Assembly (NCBI RefSeq): GCF_000217955.3
Contig: NZ_AFOY02000015.1
Span: 310,001 to 374,000 of the forward strand
DNA from: Pseudomonas fluorescens HK44
GTDB taxonomy: Bacteria > Pseudomonadota > Gammaproteobacteria > Pseudomonadales > Pseudomonadaceae
Reading direction: 5' to 3'
DNA: 64,000 nt
Shown here: positions 52,371-60,834 of the stretch, piece by piece
Layout of the letters: the number at the start of each line of letters is the position of its first letter
How positions within the stretch are numbered: position 1 is the stretch's first letter
Position numbers and translations under genes: made by a program
The notes under the pieces: generated by a model
Told to the model about the DNA's origin: nothing
Databases searched by the model: none
Seen by the model: the letters and a program-made list of their open reading frames with translations, nothing else

Positions 52371-55300
52371 TCAATGCCCGGACATTGGACTGCTTGGGTG
52401 TTTTTCATCGCGTTTTCGCCTTGCCGAGTCAGGGCTCGCAATGTGGCTCGGTTGAGGCAACCGGGGCGTGCGCAATAACAGACTGATTTCCTCTGCGCTG
52501 ACCGCTCTGCTGAAAAAGTGGCCCTGAATTTCATCGCAGCCGTTTTCACGCAGAAAGGTTTGCTGCTCTTCGGTTTCGACACCTTCGGCAATGACCTTGA
52601 GGTTCAGTTTGTGCCCCAACGAAATCACCGCGGTGGCGATGGCTTTATCGTTCTCGTTGTCGGGCAGATCATGTACGAAAGACTGGTCGATCTTGAGTCG
52701 ACCGATCGGGAAGCTTTTCAATGCTGCAAGGCTGGAGTAGCCCGTGCCGAAGTCGTCGATCGAGAGACTGATCCCCATTGATTGCAGTTCTTTCATTTTG
52801 CTGATGGCTTGCTGAAGGTCTTGCATGATCAGACTTTCGGTCAGCTCCAGCTCAAGGTACATCGGGTCCAGTCCGGTTTCTTTCAAGGCATGCATCACCC
52901 GGTCGATCAGGTCCCTTTCGATGAACTGGCGTGCTGAAATATTCACCGACATGGTGATCGGCGGCCAGCCCGCATCCTGCCAGTCCTTGTTCTGTCTGCA
53001 CGCGGTATGAATCACCCAGTCGCCGATGGGCACGATCAACCCGGTCTCCTCGGCCTGGGGAATGAATTTGATTGGAGACACCATACCGAGCTCGGGGTGC
53101 TGCCAGCGAATCAGTGCCTCTACGCCGATAATCTGACCTGACTGCAAATCCACCTGTGGTTGGTACAGCAGCAGGAACTCGTCATGGTTGAGTGCGTTCC
53201 GAAGCCCGTCTTGCATGGCGAGCTTGCCCTGAACCTTGTTACTCATCTCGCTCGTATAGAACTGGTAACTGTTGCGACCCAACTCCTTGGCCCGGTACAT
53301 GGCGGCGTCCGCATTGCTGAGCAAAGTGTCGGTATCGCTGCCGTCGGCAGGGTAGGTGGCCAACCCCATGCTGCAGGTGACGTGGAGTGTATGTCCGCTG
53401 AGCTGAGTCGGCCGCAGGATGGCTTCCTGGATTTTGTGCAGGGCTGGAGTAACGCCGTCGAGCTCTGAGGGCTGGTCGAACAGGATGATCACAAACTCGT
53501 CGCCACCCAGTCGCACGACGGTGTCGGTGCGGCGTACACACTCCAGCATGCGCTGGGCGACGGTTTTCAGCAGTTCGTCTCCAGCACTGTGCCCAAGGCT
53601 GTCATTCACCAGTTTGAATTTGTCCAGATCGAGAAACACCACCGTCACCTGGCGGTTGTAGCGCTGAGAATAAAGTATTGCCTGCTTGAGACGGTCTTCG
53701 AGCAGTGTGCGATTCGGCAGCCCGGTCAGTGCGTCATGGTCGCCCATATAGCGAATGCGCTTTTCGGTAAGTTGGCGTTCTATCGCAATGCCGGCAAGAG
53801 GTGTCGCCATGTCGATCAGTCGCGTCTCGGTCGAGCCAGGGCTGCGTACGGTGTTGGAATACAAGGCAAACGTACCCAATACCTTTCGCTCATGGGACAG
53901 AATCGGCGTCGACCAGCAGGCGCGAAATCCATAGGGCGCAGCGACTGAACGGTACTCCTCCCACAGCGGATCCAGCTCGATATCCGTGACGATGACCGGT
54001 TCTCGTCGATACACCGCGGTGCCGCATGAACCGACGTTCGGACCGATCGCAATCCCGTCAATGAGCTGGTTATAGGCTTTCGGCAAACTGGGAGCAGCCC
54101 CGTGCAGCAGGTGCTTGCCATCCTCATCCAGCACCAGGATGGACACCATCATCCCCGCCAGTTGGGATTCGACCAGGTGAGCCAGGCTGTCGAGGACTTC
54201 AGCAAGCTCGGTGCTTCTGGCGATCAGCTCCAGGACATGACCTTGTCCGGTACGGATGACGGCTTCTTGCTCTAATCGGCTGTTTTGCACGGCGAGCCGT
54301 TCTGTGGCGATACTCAATTGGACCGTTCTTTTTTCCAGCTGAAGTCGGTCTTTGAGGAATTGATTCACCGCGCGAGCCATGTTGCCGATCTCGTCCTGCC
54401 CATGTTCCACCATCGTCAAATGCGTGTTGTCAGCGTGTTCCTGACGCAATTGCCGGCTTATTTCATTGAGGCGCACCAGCACATGACGGCCCATGAAGAC
54501 CCGGGTCACAAACCAGGCAAACACCAGGCTGGCGCCCAACATGATCAGCACCCATTGCTGGCTACGACTTGAGGCCTCGACCAAGCGCTGCACGGCTTCG
54601 CGATAGTCTTCGGTGTAAGCACTGGATTGCGCACGGGCCACCGCGACCAGAACCCCGGCCTCATTCTTCAGTTCCTCATTGAAGCGCTGTGTGACGTTGT
54701 GCTGATTGATGAGCCTCAGACGCAGGGAGAAGAGATCGGGCGTCTCCACATCAGCGTCGGGTAACTTGTCTGCGGTGCGTGACAGACGCTCATATCGGAT
54801 CCGCAGGCGTTGCACGGCATCACTGTCAACAGCCTGCGGCAGATCGAAAAGTAACACCGCCAGTTCCAGGCTGGCCCGGGTCTGGGTCGCGGTTAACCGG
54901 GAGGTGTGATCCGCCAGGGTTTGCTCGAAGGTGACTTCGGTTTGCAGCAGGCTTTCTCGCAGCTGCGCAACGATGTTGGCGGTATTGCGAAACATCTGAC
55001 TCGACTGATGCATGTCGAGTATCGCCACGCCACTGTTCGCGGCAGTCAACTGCTGCACCAACTGATCAAGGGCTTCAAGCTGTTCGACGGTCGCCGCATA
55101 GCTTGAACGCAGGGTATCGGGGGAACGGGTTGTGAGAAACTGATCGGTCTGGCGTTCGATCAGCAAGGTACGCAGCAGCATGTCTTGCCCATTTTGCATG
55201 CGGACCAGTCGTTCATCCGTCAGCTGGCGGGTGGCGCTGTTTGACGTGCGCAACGCGTAGACCGCAGTTGCACCACCCGCCAGGATCAGCAGCGCCAGCG

Positions 55301-55391
55301 TCAGAAACGCCAGTGTGAACTGTGCGCGTAGCGTTTGCGGCAATAGCTGGCGTCCGAGCCGGGAAGTAACGTCCAATGTCAGGGATTCCAT
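52371..55391 (-). CDS. Membrane GGDEF-EAL c-di-GMP enzyme with HAMP and GAF domains
   Basis: 1006 aa. TM1 (about 24-46), a periplasmic helical sensor, TM2 (about 278-298), HAMP, coiled coil, GAF (about 385-530, ending in SHERKVLGTFALYSNT), GGDEF (about 550-710) with intact GGDEF and the I-site RRTD five residues before it, and EAL (about 725-980) with VEALIRWQHP, NISARQFIERDL and DDFGTGYSSLAALK, so the phosphodiesterase site also looks intact. Both activities are possible. Its start overlaps the end of the upstream periplasmic binding-protein gene by 13 nt, suggesting a ligand-sensing pair. Confidence 0.9.
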   Translation of the reverse strand: MESLTLDVTSRLGRQLLPQTLRAQFTLAFLTLALLILAGGATAVYALRTSNSATRQLTDERLVRMQNGQDMLLRTLLIERQTDQFLTTRSPDTLRSSYAATVEQLEALDQLVQQLTAANSGVAILDMHQSSQMFRNTANIVAQLRESLLQTEVTFEQTLADHTSRLTATQTRASLELAVLLFDLPQAVDSDAVQRLRIRYERLSRTADKLPDADVETPDLFSLRLRLINQHNVTQRFNEELKNEAGVLVAVARAQSSAYTEDYREAVQRLVEASSRSQQWVLIMLGASLVFAWFVTRVFMGRHVLVRLNEISRQLRQEHADNTHLTMVEHGQDEIGNMARAVNQFLKDRLQLEKRTVQLSIATERLAVQNSRLEQEAVIRTGQGHVLELIARSTELAEVLDSLAHLVESQLAGMMVSILVLDEDGKHLLHGAAPSLPKAYNQLIDGIAIGPNVGSCGTAVYRREPVIVTDIELDPLWEEYRSVAAPYGFRACWSTPILSHERKVLGTFALYSNTVRSPGSTETRLIDMATPLAGIAIERQLTEKRIRYMGDHDALTGLPNRTLLEDRLKQAILYSQRYNRQVTVVFLDLDKFKLVNDSLGHSAGDELLKTVAQRMLECVRRTDTVVRLGGDEFVIILFDQPSELDGVTPALHKIQEAILRPTQLSGHTLHVTCSMGLATYPADGSDTDTLLSNADAAMYRAKELGRNSYQFYTSEMSNKVQGKLAMQDGLRNALNHDEFLLLYQPQVDLQSGQIIGVEALIRWQHPELGMVSPIKFIPQAEETGLIVPIGDWVIHTACRQNKDWQDAGWPPITMSVNISARQFIERDLIDRVMHALKETGLDPMYLELELTESLIMQDLQQAISKMKELQSMGISLSIDDFGTGYSSLAALKSFPIGRLKIDQSFVHDLPDNENDKAIATAVISLGHKLNLKVIAEGVETEEQQTFLRENGCDEIQGHFFSRAVSAEEISLLLRTPRLPQPSHIASPDSARRKRDEKHPSSPMSGH

Positions 55392-56581
55392 TGGTGGCGA
55401 TAGATGTCTCGATAGCCATTGTCAGGGTCGTACTGGAATTTCTTCCCGCCGTCGAAGGCGATATTGTCGGCATTGACCAGGTGAATTGGCGCTACGAAGC
55501 CGCTCACCGGCTGACCTGCAAACAGCCGGTTCAATTCATCCATCACTTGCCAGCCATGCAGGTTGAGCGGCTCGGCCACGGTGACGGTCTGGTAGGTTTT
55601 TGCCTGTATGCGCAAGAAAGCCGAAGCGCTGCCATCACCGGCAGACAACAGACTGATGCCGTCACTGGGTATTGCGGCGTTGGTCAATGAGGCAATCGAG
55701 TAGTCGAAATAGATATCGTTGATGGCCAGCGTGTGGGTCCAGCGCTTGCCATAGCGCTGAAGCAGCTCCTTGGTGATCGCCGGCATCTTCTCGGCACTGT
55801 CGGAGATCGCGACATCGCGCACTTCCAACAACGTACATTCCCGACAGGCCCGAATGACGTTTTCCATGGCCTTGGCTTTCGCCATGGCGATGCTATATCT
55901 GGAGTCGGTCAGTATGATCACGCCGGCGTGTCCGTTTGACTGTGCCACTGCCGCCATGGCCGTGAGGCGAGCCACTTCGAGCGGGTCGGTCGTGACGTTC
56001 ATGGCCACCGGCGTGCCTTCAATCGGCCCGGGTCGTGCCCCGGCGTGCCAGCCAACCACCGGCACATCCCTGTCGGCGAAGAGGATCAACGCCGCATTGT
56101 TCTCAAGAGCATCGGAGCCGCACAGAATGAGGCCGTCGGGTTTCACTGCCAGGGCATCGGAAAAGGCCTTTGCGCGCCCGGCCGATGATCCTGCGCCATC
56201 GAATATCTTCAACGTCCAGCCCATCGCCTTGGCTGCCTCGCGAGCGCCCTGTGCGACACCGAGAATTCCTCCGTTGCGCAAGTCTTCTGCGACAAGGGCG
56301 ATGCTTTTGCCCTGCAGGGCTTGCGGGCCGGATTCAGGGCCGCTCCAGCGAGCGGCTTCGAGCGTGGCCGTGGAAACGATTTCCTGCGCTTGAATCACCG
56401 TAACCGTGGCGTTTTCGACACCCGCTGCGGTTGGCAGGTTCTGGCCGTATCCGGGCGTTGCCGTGAAAAGACAGAAAACCGTAATCGACGCCATCCGGAG
56501 TAACCAGCGCCTGATCAGGCAGGTTCGATCACCGCATGTGATGCCGGGTCTGAAGCCGATGGCGCGATCATAGTCTGGCAT
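55379..56581 (-). CDS. Periplasmic sugar-type substrate-binding protein, partner of the GGDEF-EAL protein
   Basis: 400 aa. Start at 56581 (MPDYDRAIG) with AGGGACG upstream; a signal sequence begins about residue 30 (MASITVFCLFTATPGYGQ), so a later start is possible. Type-I ribose-binding-like fold: SIALVAEDLRNGGILGVAQGAREAAKAMGWTLKIFDGAGS, KPDGLILCGSDALENN, GVIILTDSRYSIAMAKAKAM, THTLAINDIYFDYSI. There is no ABC transporter nearby; translation is coupled to the GGDEF-EAL gene. So it probably presents its ligand to the sensor domain of that protein (LuxP/LuxQ-like logic). Confidence 0.8.
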   Translation of the reverse strand: MPDYDRAIGFRPGITCGDRTCLIRRWLLRMASITVFCLFTATPGYGQNLPTAAGVENATVTVIQAQEIVSTATLEAARWSGPESGPQALQGKSIALVAEDLRNGGILGVAQGAREAAKAMGWTLKIFDGAGSSAGRAKAFSDALAVKPDGLILCGSDALENNAALILFADRDVPVVGWHAGARPGPIEGTPVAMNVTTDPLEVARLTAMAAVAQSNGHAGVIILTDSRYSIAMAKAKAMENVIRACRECTLLEVRDVAISDSAEKMPAITKELLQRYGKRWTHTLAINDIYFDYSIASLTNAAIPSDGISLLSAGDGSASAFLRIQAKTYQTVTVAEPLNLHGWQVMDELNRLFAGQPVSGFVAPIHLVNADNIAFDGGKKFQYDPDNGYRDIYRHQWNP

Positions 56582-57046
56582 GGCGTCCCTTTTTGCCAAG
56601 AATGCAGCGTTCACTATCCGGAAGGATAGTCGGTTCTGCTGTCATCAGGTCTTTTGTGGGTAAAGTGCGTGAACTTTAGTCCTGAACATTCAGGAAATGG
56701 GACAGGGTCCATGGCACAAAACAAGGGACGAAGGCCAATTGCATCGTTGACTACGTAGAGTGGTATTACAAGGCTTCGACTTTGCATAAACACCAGGCAA
56801 AAAAACGGCCCCCGTACTGAGCGGCATTTTTGTTTGTGTGTGATTTGTTTGGCTGTGCCGAGGAAAAGATGCGATCCCTACATCCGTTCCGCCGCTTTCT
56901 GCGAAAACTATCCCTGAGCCCGTTTCTCAGGAATGTAGGTGCAGGTAACAGGCCGTTCAAAAAACTATCCGCCTGTCGAAAAGCAAGACTTCACCAGCGG
57001 TATGGGCTGGGGTGTGGGCTGTGAGGTTTTGCCGAAAGCCAGAAAC
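56582..57046. other. Intergenic region with no gene recognised
   Basis: About 465 bp upstream of the binding-protein gene and 3' of the tRNA-Ser. Frames here are short and overlap on both strands. A small hairpin CCTGAACATTCAGG lies at about 56681-56694. Confidence 0.5.
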
Positions 57047-57076
57047 GACAAAGCCCTGAATAATCAGGGCTTTGTC
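57047..57076 (-). terminator. Terminator of tRNA-Ser
   Basis: GACAAAGCCCTGA/TCAGGGCTTTGTC perfect stem, 4-nt loop, 10 nt after the CCA end of the tRNA. Confidence 0.85.
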
Positions 57077-57085
57077 GTACAAATA

Positions 57086-57173
57086 TGGCGGAGGCGATGG
57101 GATTCGAACTCATGGACCTGTTACAGTCGACGGTTTTCAAGACCGTTGCCTTAAACCACTCGGCCACACCTCC
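57086..57173 (-). tRNA. tRNA-Ser(UGA)
   Basis: 88 nt on the minus strand, reading GGAGGTGTGGCCGAGTGGTT at the 5' end. Acceptor stem GGAGGTG pairs with CGCCTCC; anticodon stem ACGGT/ACCGT encloses CT-TGA-AA, giving anticodon UGA; a long variable arm (class II) follows; T-loop GTTCGAATC; CCA is encoded. The 3' end is close to a terminator, and no integrase is adjacent. Confidence 0.97.
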
Positions 57174-57297
57174 GTATTGCGTTGCGGGCGCCATAATACC
57201 TGAATGAAACACACTGTCAAACTCTCTGCATAGCTTGTTACAGGGCGTCTGTTATGATCTTTGCGACTGAACGTTTCAAACCAACAGGAGTGTCGCC

Positions 57298-57969
57298 ATG
57301 CGCGAACAGGATTACGCAGTTAATAACAGCGTGCAGGCTGAGCAGCTAGAGGTTAGCCGCGTCCTGCGCAACACTTACGGCTTACTCGCCCTTACGCTCG
57401 CATTCAGCGGTGTGATGGCGTTCGTCGCTCAGCAGATGCGTGTCGGCTACCCGAACGTGTTTGTGGTGCTGATCGGCTTCTATGGGCTTTTCTTCCTGAC
57501 CAACAAGCTCCGTGATTCGGCCTGGGGCCTGGTGTCAGCGTTTGCCCTGACCGGTTTCATGGGGTTCCTGCTGGGCCCGATCCTGAACCGTTATCTGGGC
57601 ATGCAAGGCGGCGCTGAAGTAGTCAGCTCGGCTTTCGCGATGACCGCCCTGGTATTCGGTGGCCTGTCGGCCTACGTGCTGATCACCCGCAAGGACATGA
57701 GCTTCCTCGGTGGTTTCATCACCGCTGGTTTCTTCGTCCTGCTGGGCGCGACGCTGGCGGGCATGTTCTTCAAGATCAGCGGTCTGCAACTGGCGATCAG
57801 CGCGGGCTTCGTGCTGTTTTCTTCGGTTTGCATCCTGTTCCAGACCAGCGCCATCATTCATGGCGGCGAGCGTAACTACATCATGGCGACCATCAGCCTG
57901 TATGTATCGATTTACAACCTGTTCATCAGCTTGTTGCAGCTGTTCGGCATCATGGGCCGCGATGACTGA
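57298..57969 (+). CDS. yccA: Bax-inhibitor-1/YccA-family inner-membrane protein
   Basis: 223 aa. AACAGGAG before the ATG. Seven hydrophobic segments (about 30-50, 54-72, 79-98, 112-130, 138-160, 164-182, 200-220) and the BI-1 pattern NRYLGMQGGAEVVSSAFAMTALVFGGLSAYVLITRKDMSFLGGF, TSAIIHGGERNYIMATISLYVSIYNLFISLLQLFG are diagnostic; the C-terminal acidic pair (RDD) is a pH-sensing feature of the family. YccA modulates FtsH. It sits next to the tRNA-Ser, as in most pseudomonads. Confidence 0.9.
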   Translation: MREQDYAVNNSVQAEQLEVSRVLRNTYGLLALTLAFSGVMAFVAQQMRVGYPNVFVVLIGFYGLFFLTNKLRDSAWGLVSAFALTGFMGFLLGPILNRYLGMQGGAEVVSSAFAMTALVFGGLSAYVLITRKDMSFLGGFITAGFFVLLGATLAGMFFKISGLQLAISAGFVLFSSVCILFQTSAIIHGGERNYIMATISLYVSIYNLFISLLQLFGIMGRDD

Positions 57970-57984
57970 TCGCCAGCCTTGAGC

Positions 57985-58010
57985 AAAAAACCCGCTACGG
58001 CGGGTTTTTT
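57985..58010. terminator. Bidirectional terminator
   Basis: AAAAAACCCGC-TACG-GCGGGTTTTTT, between yccA and the convergent lipoprotein gene. Confidence 0.9.
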
Positions 58011-58033
58011 GTTGTCTGGCATTCGGGCCGGGC

Positions 58034-58363
58034 TCACTCGGTGACGATGATGCTGCCGTCGGCCTGTTGTCGGTAAATGGTGTAGGGCAGCAACACAGTG
58101 TCGAGAGCACCGGAAATAACGGCGTCTATCAAGACGATAATCGTGGCGTTGTCGTATTTTTGCGCGTCGACGCCTGAGCGCAGGGGAGCATTCAGTGTGC
58201 AGAAATCGTAGGTCACGCCGCTGTAGATTCGAGGGACGGCGCCGCAGTAGCTTTTCTGTTCCTTGAGGCTCTTTATGGCCGCATCGTCGTGGCGCACCAC
58301 TGTCTGGATGGTGCCGCACCCCGCGAGCATCAGTGCCGCCAATAACATTGCCTGAGTTTTCAT
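58034..58363 (-). CDS. yceK: YceK/YidQ-family lipoprotein
   Basis: 109 aa. Start at 58363 (MKTQAMLLAALMLAGCGT); a longer frame begins earlier without a better box. Lipobox LAGC at residues 13-16. The body (YCGAVPRIYSGVTYDFCTLNAP, LDTVLLPYTIYRQ) matches DUF1375/YceK. Role unknown; outer-membrane localisation is likely from the Thr after the lipid-bearing Gly-Cys. It follows the Lrp gene after 57 nt. Confidence 0.8.
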   Translation of the reverse strand: MKTQAMLLAALMLAGCGTIQTVVRHDDAAIKSLKEQKSYCGAVPRIYSGVTYDFCTLNAPLRSGVDAQKYDNATIIVLIDAVISGALDTVLLPYTIYRQQADGSIIVTE

Positions 58364-58420
58364 ACCGCCAATCCTTCGCCGGAAAACCCTAAAACTACAC
58401 TGTTCGGAACAAAACAGCAC

Positions 58421-58858
58421 TCACGCCATCGGCGGCAGCCGCCGCTTCACCGGGGTCTTCTTGACGATTGCAGTATTGGTTTCGGCATAGCTATTGAGGC
58501 GGTCGAGCAGGGTGTCCAGCTGTTCCATCGAACGCACGTGCAGGCGTGCGATGAAGCAGTCATCGCCGGTGACCTTGTCGCATTCGGTGAACTCGGGAAT
58601 GGCCTGGATCTGCCGTTCGACGTTCTGCAACTGGCCAGGCAACGGGCGAATACGCACGATGGCCTGCAGTTGATAACCGAAGCATTTGGGATCGATGTCG
58701 ACGGTATAACCCTTGAGCACGCCACGCTCTTCGAGTCGACGCAGGCGCTCGGCGACACTGGGCGATGACAGGCCGCTGATCTGTGCCAGGGCCTTGAGCG
58801 AGCGTCGGGAGTCCTCCATGAGGGCTGCGATCAGCAGTTGGTCAATGTCGTCAGTCAT
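58421..58858 (-). CDS. Lrp/AsnC-family regulator
   Basis: 145 aa. HTH SRRSLKALAQISGLSSPSVAERLRRLEERGVLKGYTVDI and RAM domain (AIPEFTECDKVTGDDCFIARLHVRSMEQLDTLLDRLN). The C-terminal tail is KTPVKRRLPPM. Divergent from the EamA exporter gene, the usual pairing for amino-acid exporters with their Lrp regulators (as for LeuE or YddG-type). Effector unknown. Confidence 0.9.
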   Translation of the reverse strand: MTDDIDQLLIAALMEDSRRSLKALAQISGLSSPSVAERLRRLEERGVLKGYTVDIDPKCFGYQLQAIVRIRPLPGQLQNVERQIQAIPEFTECDKVTGDDCFIARLHVRSMEQLDTLLDRLNSYAETNTAIVKKTPVKRRLPPMA

Positions 58859-58992
58859 GCAACCCCCCGATTAGGCAAATACGGGAATCTGCCTTGATAA
58901 AAAAGGTGAACTGGCAGTTTAGCCTGCATTTGACGCTGGAGTGGCGTGGCGCTGGATTGACATACTTTGGGCTCATATCGAGGAGCCTGATC

Positions 58993-59886
58993 ATGGATAC
59001 AACACTGCGCCGTGGTTCGTTGGAAATGACCGCCGCCATGCTTATTTCCGGGACCATCGGATGGTTCGTGCTGATTTCCGGCCAGCCTGTGCTGGACGTG
59101 GTGTTCTGGCGCTGCGTGTTCGGCGCTGCGACCTTGCTGCTGATTTGCGCAGTGTTCGGTTTTCTGCGCCCGGGCATTCTGAGCCGCACCACATTTTTGC
59201 TGGCGGTGCTCAGCGGGGTCGCGATTGTCGGTAACTGGGTGCTGTTGTTTGCCTCCTACTCACGAGCGTCGATTGCCATTGGCACTGCGGTCTATAACGT
59301 GCAACCGTTCATGCTGGTCGGTCTGGCAGCGCTGTTTCTAGGCGAAAAGATCACCGCGCAAAAGCTGTTCTGGCTCGGGGTTTCGTTTCTCGGAATGCTG
59401 GCAATCGTCAGTGCGCATGGCGAGCAGGGCGCGGGGGGCGGTGAATACCTGATGGGGATTGCTTTGGCCTTGGGCGCCGCACTGCTGTATGCCTTTGCCG
59501 CGCTGATCATCAAACGCCTGACCGGCACTCCGCCGCATTTGATCGCGTTGATTCAGGTCTGCACCGGCGTGCTGTTGCTTGCGCCTTGGGCGAATTTTTC
59601 CGCATTGCCGCAACAACCCGGTGCCTGGGCCAGTTTGCTCACGCTGGGCATCGTGCACACCGGCGTGATGTATGTGTTGCTGTACGGCGCGATACAGAAA
59701 CTGCCGACGGCACTGACCGGCGCATTGTCGTTTATCTACCCGATTGCGGCGATTTTCGTTGACTGGTTCGCCTTCGGCCATCGCCTCGAACTGTTGCAGT
59801 GGATCGGTGTGGTCGCGATTCTGCTGGCCGCTGCCGGTATGCAACAGAGCTGGAGTCTGAAGTTTCGTCGGACGATTGCGCAATAG
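58993..59886 (+). CDS. EamA/DMT-superfamily exporter
   Basis: 297 aa. Start at 58993 (MDTTLRRGSLEM) with AGGAG 9 nt upstream; an earlier in-frame ATG lacks one. Ten hydrophobic segments in two EamA repeats (MLISGTIGWFVLISGQPVLDVVFWRCVFGAATLL and LMGIALALGAALLYAFAALIIKRLTG). LSFIYPIAAIFVDWFAFGHRLELLQWIGVVAIL is typical of the second half. Amino acid or related metabolite export; the divergent Lrp gene supports that. Confidence 0.88.
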   Translation: MDTTLRRGSLEMTAAMLISGTIGWFVLISGQPVLDVVFWRCVFGAATLLLICAVFGFLRPGILSRTTFLLAVLSGVAIVGNWVLLFASYSRASIAIGTAVYNVQPFMLVGLAALFLGEKITAQKLFWLGVSFLGMLAIVSAHGEQGAGGGEYLMGIALALGAALLYAFAALIIKRLTGTPPHLIALIQVCTGVLLLAPWANFSALPQQPGAWASLLTLGIVHTGVMYVLLYGAIQKLPTALTGALSFIYPIAAIFVDWFAFGHRLELLQWIGVVAILLAAAGMQQSWSLKFRRTIAQ

Positions 59887-59900
59887 GTGGTAATGAAAAG

Positions 59901-60628
59901 TCAGGTCTCAAAAAAACGTTTAATGATATCCATGTTTTCAGTAGTAACGCCGTAAGTCGCGTAATAGACCTGCGCTCCTTTATTGGTGAATGATTCGGCC
60001 TTGGGGCTATTAGCAATAAATATGCCGCAGGCCTCCAGCCACCCAGGAGCATGCTGAATATCTTCTTGTGTCATATTCCATATGTCCGAGCCATTTTTTT
60101 TGAGAACCAGATAGATGTCGATTTTGCCATCCTCCAGTCGTCTAAAAGCTGGTGTAGTGCTGATGTGATCGCGATCCAGAAGTTCCTGGCATTGATCCTG
60201 TAGTTTCTTAGTACTTTCCTGCCAATCAGCTTGTTGTAGATCAAGGGTCTTCCATACGGTCGGCAGGTGCCAGTCAAGTATTTGCACATTTAGATTGTCG
60301 CTACGCTCAGGCGTATGGGAGAAAACGGGGAGGGGGACGTTGTTTGGAATATATTGGAAATGGGGAGTGTTTTTATCGGTGCTACTCTCTAATGAGTTTT
60401 GCACTATGAAGTCGTTGGGTTGCCCTCTTGTGGCTAAATATTCCACCATTTCGATGAAGTATTCTGCTTTGTTTAGCATTTTGCCGTCTGTGCGTAAGCT
60501 GGACTCCGTTAAGTATATGTCCTTGTTGTATTCTTGCAGTTGCTTGATCGGGGCACTGTCGAAAAGTACTCTGTGTATATAAGTTGCAGTGGGGAGTGCC
60601 GAATGATGCTGGTGTTTGGCATTATAAA
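59901..60628 (-). CDS. AT-rich gene of unknown function, possibly frameshifted near its 5' end
   Basis: The open frame from 60479 encodes 192 aa (MLNKAEYFIEMVEYLATRG ... GVTTENMDIIKRFFET). In the same frame, codons before it stay meaningful (HRVLFDSAPIKQLQEYN, DIYLTESSLRTDGK) back past about 60600 but have no start codon. An ATG at 60628 with AAAAAAGGA upstream lies in a different frame. So either the start is 60479 without a good box, or the gene was longer and carries a frameshift near 60565-60628. Composition is distinctly AT-richer than neighbours, a sign of transfer. Function unknown; isolated. Confidence 0.5.
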
Positions 60629-60834
60629 ATCCTTTTTTAGAGTTATATGTCGATTGAGCGCGTCATTTTAATAAGGCGCGTCGTTCTGTCTATAAAAAAG
60701 GGCTCATTGTTGCCAGTTGCGATAAACGCTTCGTGATCCCGCATTCAGCCTTGATGGATATTAATGATGCTGTCAAGGTCGGCTGAATGCTGGATTCGAC
60801 GAAAACTCCTCTGAGGATGTTTAAATTCGTGTTC

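Noticed and set aside
57086..57173. tRNA-Ser as an integration site of a genomic island
   Set aside because: No integrase, no direct repeat of the tRNA 3' end and no foreign island next to it in the window.
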